From NCBI RefSeq assembly GCF_002994635.1, contig NZ_PVNL01000030.1:265330-329329 (forward strand): 64,000 nt of DNA, written 5' to 3'. Numbering within the stretch: position 1 is the first letter of the stretch; each line of letters starts with the position of its first letter. The translations under genes and the position numbers were made by a program. This stretch comes from Enhygromyxa salina. Its GTDB lineage: Bacteria > Myxococcota_A > Polyangia > Nannocystales > Nannocystaceae. This document shows, one piece after another, positions 61,001 through 64,000 of the stretch. Below the pieces are notes generated by a model. It saw nothing but the letters and a program-made list of their open reading frames with translations, had not been told where the DNA came from and made no database searches.

Positions 61001-63750
61001 TGGCCGAGCTCGAGGGTCCGGCCGCGATGCGGCATCGCATGGACATGTTCCGGTCGCTGGTGATGAGCTGGCGGCAGCCCTTCACCGAGGTGTTGACCCC
61101 GCTGCGGGACGCGGGCGCGCGCGCGTTCGAGGCCGGTGACATCGAGTTCGCTGGCTACGCGACCGGGATGCAGTGCTCGCTGAGCTTCGCCAGCGGGCTG
61201 CACCTGCGCGCGCTCGAGCGCGCGACCGAGGTCGCGGTCCACCGCCTCCAACAATGGAACGCCCGGACCCTGGTGCCGCCGCCGATGGCCCACCTCGACT
61301 TCGCCCGCCTGATGCTCTCGGGTGACGAAGAGCTGCTGGTGCTCCCGGATCCGCTCGGGTTCGAGGCGATCGACAAGTCCCCCGAACTGACGCGCGCGCG
61401 CCTGTCCGTGGCCAAGCTGCAGGCGCAGCTGTTCTTCTTGTTTGGGCGCCACCGTGAGGCCATGGCCTCGCTCGACGCCCACGAGCGCGAGTTCGAGGCC
61501 CAGAGCTTGGCCGCGTGGGAGGTGGGGTCGTACCTCGAGGTCCGCGGGCTGCTGGCGGCGGCCTTGTACGCGCGCGCGAGTCGGGTCGAGCGTGTGCGCT
61601 TGATGTGGATGATCGAGCGCTGCCACCGTCGTCTGCGTCGCTACGTGAGCGAGGGGACGGTCGCGTTCGAAGCGGGGGCGCTGCTGCTCGAGGCCGAGCT
61701 CGTCGCGATCCGTGGGCCGATCATGCGGGCCTTCGAGCTGTTTCGGCAGGCCCGGCACAAGGCTGCGGAGCAGCGGGCGTTGATGACCGAAGCGATCGCG
61801 CTCGAGCGCATGGCCGTGCATGCGCGGGCCCGCGGGCTCGACGAGCTGGCGCTCGGACCCCTGCGTGAGGCTCGGGCCCGCTACCACTACTGGGGCGCGT
61901 TCACGAAGGTCGCCGCGCTCGAGCGGCGGTGGCCAGCGCTGACTCGCGACGACGCCAGCGTCAGCGAGGGCCCCCGCGATCCAGGCGAGTCGACGAGCGG
62001 AACTCGAACCGGGCGCGCCTCTCACGGCCGGTCGCGCTCGAAGTCCGGCGACTCGACAGGGACACTGCGGCAGACGGCCAGCGGGAGCGGCTCGACGTCC
62101 GCGCAGGCGCTGGACATGGCCACGATCCTGCAGACCTCGGCGGCGATCTCGGCCGAGCTTCGCCTCGACGAGGTGATCGGCCGGGTCATGGAGCTCGCGC
62201 TGGAGAACGCGGGCGCGGATCGAGGGGCGCTGTTGCTACGAATTGACGGGCGCACCGCGCTGGTGGCCCTGTGCTCGGCCGATCAGCCGCTACAAAATTT
62301 CCTGCGTGACCCGGTCCCGCTCACTGAAGTGGGCAGCCGCGCGCCGCTGTCGCTGCTGCATTTTGTCGAGCGGACCCGGGAGCCCGCGATCTTCGACGAC
62401 ATCGCGACCGACCTGCGGTTTGCGAGTGATCCCTACGTGGATCACCAGCGGGTCCGATCGGTCTTGTGCCTGCCAATTCTCAAGCAGGGCCAGTACGTCG
62501 GGCTGCTGTACCTCGAGAACAAGCTGAGCCCCAGGAGCTTCACGCAAGATCGCCTGCAGGTCCTCGAGCTGCTGGTCACCCAGGCCGCGAGCGCGCTGGA
62601 GAACGCGCGACTGTATGAGCAGCTGCGCGCCAGCGAGGTCCGCTGGCGCTCGCTGGTCGAGGGCCTGCCCGATGTCGTGATGCTGGTCGACCGAACCGGG
62701 CGCGTCGAATTTCTCAACCACGCGGATCATGTCGAGCGCGTCATCCACCAAGGCCACGCCGAGCCCGACCGCCGCGCGAACCGGCTCGCTGGTGAATTCA
62801 TCGACGCCGCCTACCTGCCGCAGCTGCGCGCGGCCATGGCCGAGGTCATCCGTGACGCCGAGCACCGCGAGCTCGAGCTGCGCGCCCACTTTCTCAGCGG
62901 CGAGTCGCGCTGGTACACGGCCCGACTCGCGCCGATCGTCGTAGACGGCCGCGTCGATCGGGTGATCGCCGTCGGCACCGACATCACCGCGCGACGCGAG
63001 GCCGAGGCGAGCCACGCCCAGCTCGAGGCCGTGCTGCGCCAGCAGCAGCGGCTCGAGTCGATCGGGACCCTGGCCAGCGGCGTCGCCCACGAGATCAACA
63101 ACCCCGTGCAGGGCATCATGAACTACGCCGAGCTGATCGCGAGCTCGGAGGACGTCAGCGACATGACCCGCGAGTTCGCCGAGGAGATCGGCCACGAGTC
63201 GCAGCGGGTCGCGACGATCGTGCGCAACCTGCTGGCGTTCTCGCGCCAAGAGGGCGATCGCGCGGCGACCCCGGCCAAGCTCGCGGACATCGTCGAAGGC
63301 ACGCTGTCGCTGATCCGCACGGTCTTGCGCAAGGACCAGATCGCGCTGCATATCGACATCCCCGACACGCTGCCGAGCGTGGACTGTCGCGTCCAGCAGA
63401 TCCAGCAGGTGATCATGAATTTGGTCACCAACGCCCGCGACGCCGTCGGCGGTCGCTGGCCTGACTATCACGAGAAGAAGCGGATCGAGATCGTTGGATC
63501 GACCTTCGAGCGCAACGGCCAGCCGTGGGTGCGGTTGACCGTGACGGACACGGGCGGCGGCGTGCCCGAGGACGTCGTCGCGCGGATCTTTGATCCCTTC
63601 TTCACGACGAAGGGTCGCGACCAGGGCACCGGGCTCGGGCTCGCGGTCAGTCATGGGATCGTCGCGGAGCACGGCGGCGAGCTGCGGCTCGAGAACGAGC
63701 CAGGGGTGTCAGCGAGCTTCCACCTGGAACTACCCAACAAGACTATTTAG
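58075..63750 (+). CDS. Giant hybrid sensor: Ser/Thr kinase - AAA ATPase - GAF - PAS - histidine kinase
   Basis: 1891 residues from GTG 58075 (GTG 58012 adds 21 residues). N-terminal Hanks kinase: Lys37, HRDIKPTN from 126, DFG at 147-149. A P-loop ATPase domain follows (GPAGIGKT at 328-335, with a DDVHWAD Walker B-like box), then a long helical region of TPR-like character. A GAF domain starts near residue 1350 and a PAS domain near 1522. A histidine kinase closes the protein: phospho-acceptor His1672 in GVAHEINNP, then N-, G1- and F-box regions NLVTNARDA, DTGGGVPED and GRDQGTGLGLAVSHG. No receiver domain is attached, so the response regulator is elsewhere. This layout is common in large myxobacterial genomes. 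The stop codon is in the first copy of the terminal tandem repeat. Confidence 0.95.
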   Translation: MSFALDGYRTTRLLRSSPSTKVYAAVREQDQRSVVAKVYELAGDEGLEARVEHEFRLIHDLEVEGVVRALALERAGTKIAVVLEWCEGVNLEQFCAGRPLALEVFFEIALQLTRSLAAVHAQRVIHRDIKPTNILIDPETHVVSIADFGISVLLESERQRINDPAVVAGTLPFVSPEQTGRTRREVDFRSDLYSLGVTFYEMLTARRPFEARSPLELIHAHLARRPEAPHWLRAEIPAPLSAIVMKLLEKAPERRYQSAQGLRADLVRLDAALREGHGLDHFELGIDDVPMTLQLPHRLYGRSVEVELLIREYRRIATGEPRFVLISGPAGIGKTALIAQLAEPVMGRQGFLARGKFDREQSDKPYAGFVVALTDLVEQLLTETDEQLQHWRREILLALESLASAMCELVPKLRMVIGSTPAMVDVGPAEAHNRTALACARLISVFARAEHPLALALDDVHWADRASCELLAALLAEPRGALLVLATIRMDELSGGHPLREVIDECEAERDQILWLDLGPLGRREIAAMVGDSLARSPDDVLSLAALVGRKANQNPFFIRQFLAHLVDLNLLRATAEGWAWDEQAIELAGIPDDLLEMMTEKLARLDDGPRELLTVAAVIGTRFDVATLEFTAGSKHLGRGLVRLVEEGLLTAVGASRYAFTHDRIREVAYTMISLERRCALHEQIGQFRLDRVGLNDLADAVFDLVDHLDLGCGLIPLSDEDPAAASARAERALDQMDEFARGNLAELNALAGYKALNGGAAATAASYLEAGVKLLERESGFPDPGDPGHTLRLALELGLSQALALCGQRDRSEQRFETLLRRRVEPSDYGRIVSKRIEGHVLASDRRAALTVGLAGLRALGYDVETSRGKLEVGAGLLRQLPNLRPKQLRGLIARPRAEEPKAKAAMSILMMLGSVAHFVDRTMHVALVATHVQLLLVHGRHTSGPLALTQLGLLLAAASRELGIEVLAVAQELAELEGPAAMRHRMDMFRSLVMSWRQPFTEVLTPLRDAGARAFEAGDIEFAGYATGMQCSLSFASGLHLRALERATEVAVHRLQQWNARTLVPPPMAHLDFARLMLSGDEELLVLPDPLGFEAIDKSPELTRARLSVAKLQAQLFFLFGRHREAMASLDAHEREFEAQSLAAWEVGSYLEVRGLLAAALYARASRVERVRLMWMIERCHRRLRRYVSEGTVAFEAGALLLEAELVAIRGPIMRAFELFRQARHKAAEQRALMTEAIALERMAVHARARGLDELALGPLREARARYHYWGAFTKVAALERRWPALTRDDASVSEGPRDPGESTSGTRTGRASHGRSRSKSGDSTGTLRQTASGSGSTSAQALDMATILQTSAAISAELRLDEVIGRVMELALENAGADRGALLLRIDGRTALVALCSADQPLQNFLRDPVPLTEVGSRAPLSLLHFVERTREPAIFDDIATDLRFASDPYVDHQRVRSVLCLPILKQGQYVGLLYLENKLSPRSFTQDRLQVLELLVTQAASALENARLYEQLRASEVRWRSLVEGLPDVVMLVDRTGRVEFLNHADHVERVIHQGHAEPDRRANRLAGEFIDAAYLPQLRAAMAEVIRDAEHRELELRAHFLSGESRWYTARLAPIVVDGRVDRVIAVGTDITARREAEASHAQLEAVLRQQQRLESIGTLASGVAHEINNPVQGIMNYAELIASSEDVSDMTREFAEEIGHESQRVATIVRNLLAFSRQEGDRAATPAKLADIVEGTLSLIRTVLRKDQIALHIDIPDTLPSVDCRVQQIQQVIMNLVTNARDAVGGRWPDYHEKKRIEIVGSTFERNGQPWVRLTVTDTGGGVPEDVVARIFDPFFTTKGRDQGTGLGLAVSHGIVAEHGGELRLENEPGVSASFHLELPNKTI

Positions 63751-64000
63751 CCCCCAGGCCTGCCCGACGCGGCTCGTACTCGGCTTCGCCTCCGTGCGAG
63801 CCGCCACCCTCGCTTCGCTCGGGCTCGAGGTCGGGATTGGCCTGTGGGAACGCTTCGCTTTCTTTTTGCTATTTAGCCCCCAGGCCTGCCCGACGCGGCT
63901 CGTACTCGGCTTCGCCTCCGTGCGAGCCGCCACCCTCGCTTCGCTCGGGCTCGAGGTCGGGATTGGCCTGTGGGAACGCTTCGCTTTCTTTTTGCTATTT
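63743..64000. repeat. 126-bp direct tandem repeat, at least two copies, continuing past the window end
   Basis: Copy 1 begins CTATTTAGCCCCCAGG at 63743 and copy 2 begins at 63869. They are identical over the full 126 bp as far as read, and a third copy begins at 63995. Each copy contains an inverted repeat GCGGCTCG/CGAGCCGC (63769-63776 with 63797-63804) and ends in a T-rich stretch CGCTTTCTTTTTGC. The TAG stop of the giant sensor gene lies in copy 1. No convincing gene is present. Confidence 0.93.

Noticed and set aside
59785..62025. Long open frame of 746 codons antisense to the giant sensor gene
   Set aside because: Gln/Arg/Leu/Glu-rich shadow translation typical of high-GC antisense frames. 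The opposite strand has clear kinase and ATPase motifs.
63730..63933. 67-codon minus-strand frame across the tandem repeat
   Set aside because: It merely translates the repeat twice (the segment SRVGQAWGLNS recurs) and has no initiation signal.
63743..64000. Possible CRISPR array
   Set aside because: Units are 126 bp and identical throughout with no spacers of varied sequence.

Overview
This is a high-GC, densely packed bacterial chromosome segment. It has long ORFs in all frames, many GTG starts and frequent 4-bp GTGA/ATGA gene overlaps. The gene content points to a myxobacterium, probably the Nannocystis/Plesiocystis/Enhygromyxa branch. Evidence includes Hanks-type kinases (one with TPRs, one fused to a histidine kinase), lipoproteins with Gly/Asp/Ser/Thr-rich linkers after the lipobox, VWA-type lipoproteins, type VI secretion (T6SS) accessory genes and specialised-metabolism-like genes. 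The species assignment is inference. No rRNA, tRNA, CRISPR array, insertion sequence or integrase was seen.

Layout. 1-2.7 kb: 3' part of a phosphomannose-isomerase-like/nucleotidyltransferase fusion. 2.7-14 kb: T6SS accessory island, with a minus-strand run (TIGR02270-like HEAT protein, two ATPases, small membrane protein, YbjQ-like, DUF2169, inactive-looking ketosynthase, PAAR-like DUF4150), then a divergent VgrG and a convergent Tle1-type lipase effector. 14-21 kb: penicillin-acylase-like lipoprotein, a small-protein/nucleotidyltransferase pair, an Mrr-type nuclease, a TolB-like propeller lipoprotein and an unknown Tat-type lipoprotein. 21-24 kb: flavin halogenase-like gene, DUF1702 gene and small membrane protein. 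24-30 kb: Asp-rich repeat lipoprotein, VWA lipoprotein, small lipoprotein, TPR-kinase. 29.8-35.5 kb: tightly coupled ACP, GcvT-fold protein, FabG, FabD, FabZ and ketosynthase-double-domain cassette, a dedicated fatty acid/polyketide-type pathway of unknown product.

35-46 kb: CASTOR/POLLUX-type channel, surface lipoproteins (one with an IgGFc-binding-like domain, one a decayed metallophosphoesterase), GT39-like membrane protein, PAT/AmpG-like permease, an ECF sigma factor with a membrane partner carrying four SPDLKDPF-type repeats, and another VWA lipoprotein. 47-51 kb: complete three-subunit molybdenum hydroxylase that matches 4-hydroxybenzoyl-CoA reductase, including the four-Cys insert in the FAD subunit. 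51.1-51.9 kb: a thioredoxin-like lipoprotein interrupted by an in-frame UGA exactly where the first Cys of WCxxC should be, with a hairpin bearing a GGUC loop just downstream. This is best read as an unannotated selenoprotein and is the most striking item in the window. 52-58 kb: NTF2-like protein, a 169-bp near-palindromic intergenic repeat, an AIPR phage-defence gene, LysR regulator, dual-CDGSH iron-sulfur protein, and fused uroporphyrinogen-III methyltransferase/synthase. 58-63.7 kb: a giant kinase-ATPase-GAF-PAS-histidine kinase. The window ends inside a 126-bp tandem repeat that begins at the stop codon of that gene.
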